Shown here: piece by piece, positions 6,146 to 6,522 of the stretch
How positions within the stretch are numbered: the first letter of the stretch is position 1
Layout: each line of letters opens with the position of its first letter
Assembly: GCA_028714595.1 (NCBI GenBank)
Contig: JAQTMD010000087.1
Span: forward strand, 1 to 6,522
DNA: 6,522 nucleotides
Direction: 5' to 3'
Source of the DNA: Candidatus Omnitrophota bacterium
Lineage (GTDB): Bacteria; Omnitrophota; Gorgyraeia; Gygaellales; Profunditerraquicolaceae
Program-made: the position numbers and the translations under genes
The notes under the pieces: model-generated
Databases searched by the model: none
The model's input: the letters and a program-made list of their open reading frames with translations, nothing else
What the model was told of the DNA's origin: nothing

Positions 6146-6522
6146 TTATTTTTTGCAACAGCTGCACTCTTCTGCTTTGTAGGTATCCAGACGTTTCATC
6201 AAGAGATCGAAATCCACCTGGTGGCCGTCGAAATCCGGTCCGTCCATGCAGGTAAAGCGAGTTCTTCCTCCTACCTCGACGCGGCAGGCGCCGCACATGC
6301 CCATGGCGCAGACCATGAGCGAATTAAGGCTGACGATGGTCTTAAGATTATACGGCCTGGTCATGTCGCAGACCGCCTTCATCATCACTGCCGGGCCGAC
6401 GGCAAATACGATATCTATCTTTTCTCCTGTGTCGATCAGGCCTTTGAGCACGTCGGTAACAAATCCTTTGACCCCGTATGAGCCGTCATTGGTGCAGATG
6501 AGCAGCCGGTCGGAGACCGACC
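6146..6522 (-). CDS. nfnA: NfnA/SudB: FAD/NAD(H)-binding small subunit of ferredoxin:NADP+ oxidoreductase, C-terminal 124 residues (5' end off window)
   Basis: This is the small subunit of the Nfn transhydrogenase, in the sulfide/dihydroorotate-dehydrogenase electron-transfer (PyrK-like) family, which binds FAD, NAD(H) and one [2Fe-2S] cluster. The open frame enters from the right edge, so the start is not visible; the family is usually about 280 residues. Numbering only the visible residues, the NAD-binding part shows TNDGSYGVKGFV (10-21) and FAVGPAVMMKAV (39-50). The [2Fe-2S] ligands are C71, C76, C79 and C91 in a C-x4-C-x2-C-x11-C pattern. The FTCMDGPDFDGHQVDF block (89-104) is highly characteristic of NfnA. 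The GTG at 6451 is an internal Val codon rather than a start, because the conserved NAD-binding sequence continues upstream of it. The C-terminus ends in a Cys-rich CSCCKK. Its position directly before nfnB is the standard nfnA-nfnB order. Confidence 0.93.
   Translation of the reverse strand, partial: SVSDRLLICTNDGSYGVKGFVTDVLKGLIDTGEKIDIVFAVGPAVMMKAVCDMTRPYNLKTIVSLNSLMVCAMGMCGACRVEVGGRTRFTCMDGPDFDGHQVDFDLLMKRLDTYKAEECSCCKK

Overview
The window is a gene-dense, single-strand stretch of a bacterial chromosome. Every gene I can support lies on the minus strand, so transcription runs from right to left, and both ends are cut inside genes. In transcription order the genes are: the 3' end of nfnA (6522-6146), nfnB (6106-4706), hydC/nuoE-like (4669-4139), a very long hydB/nuoF-like gene fused to a GltD/NfnB-like flavoprotein module (4142-999), and the first 328 codons of an [FeFe]-hydrogenase hydA (986-1). 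The gaps are short (39, 36, -4 and 12 nt) and each internal start has a purine-rich Shine-Dalgarno sequence, so this looks like one operon. Its promoter would lie right of the window and its terminator left of it. I see no RNA genes, mobile elements, CRISPR arrays or long non-coding stretches.

The gene set indicates a strict anaerobe with a fermentative, syntrophic or H2-based energy metabolism. NfnAB is the NADH-dependent reduced-ferredoxin:NADP+ oxidoreductase, a flavin-based bifurcating transhydrogenase. HydABC is the multimeric NAD(P)-linked, ferredoxin-linked [FeFe]-hydrogenase. Base composition is moderately GC-rich by eye. The Ala/Lys/Pro-rich interdomain linkers and the HydB-GltD fusion remind me of uncultured lineages such as Omnitrophota or Elusimicrobiota, but I cannot fix the taxonomy from this window.

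The notable part is the architecture. The ordinary HydB C-terminal ferredoxin-like domain (two [4Fe-4S] motifs) is absent, and a complete GltD/NfnB-like FAD/NADP(H) module of about 490 residues takes its place. The extreme C-terminus of the fusion carries a 27-residue segment that aligns without gaps to the N-terminus of the stand-alone NfnB in the same operon, including its CxxC. In effect the N-terminal cluster-binding piece has moved to the C-terminus, which is a circular-permutation-like arrangement. The operon therefore encodes two NfnB-type modules, one alone with NfnA and one fused to the NADH-dehydrogenase-like subunit of the hydrogenase. A reasonable inference is a system that equilibrates H2, NADH, NADPH and reduced ferredoxin, either in one large complex or in two co-produced complexes.
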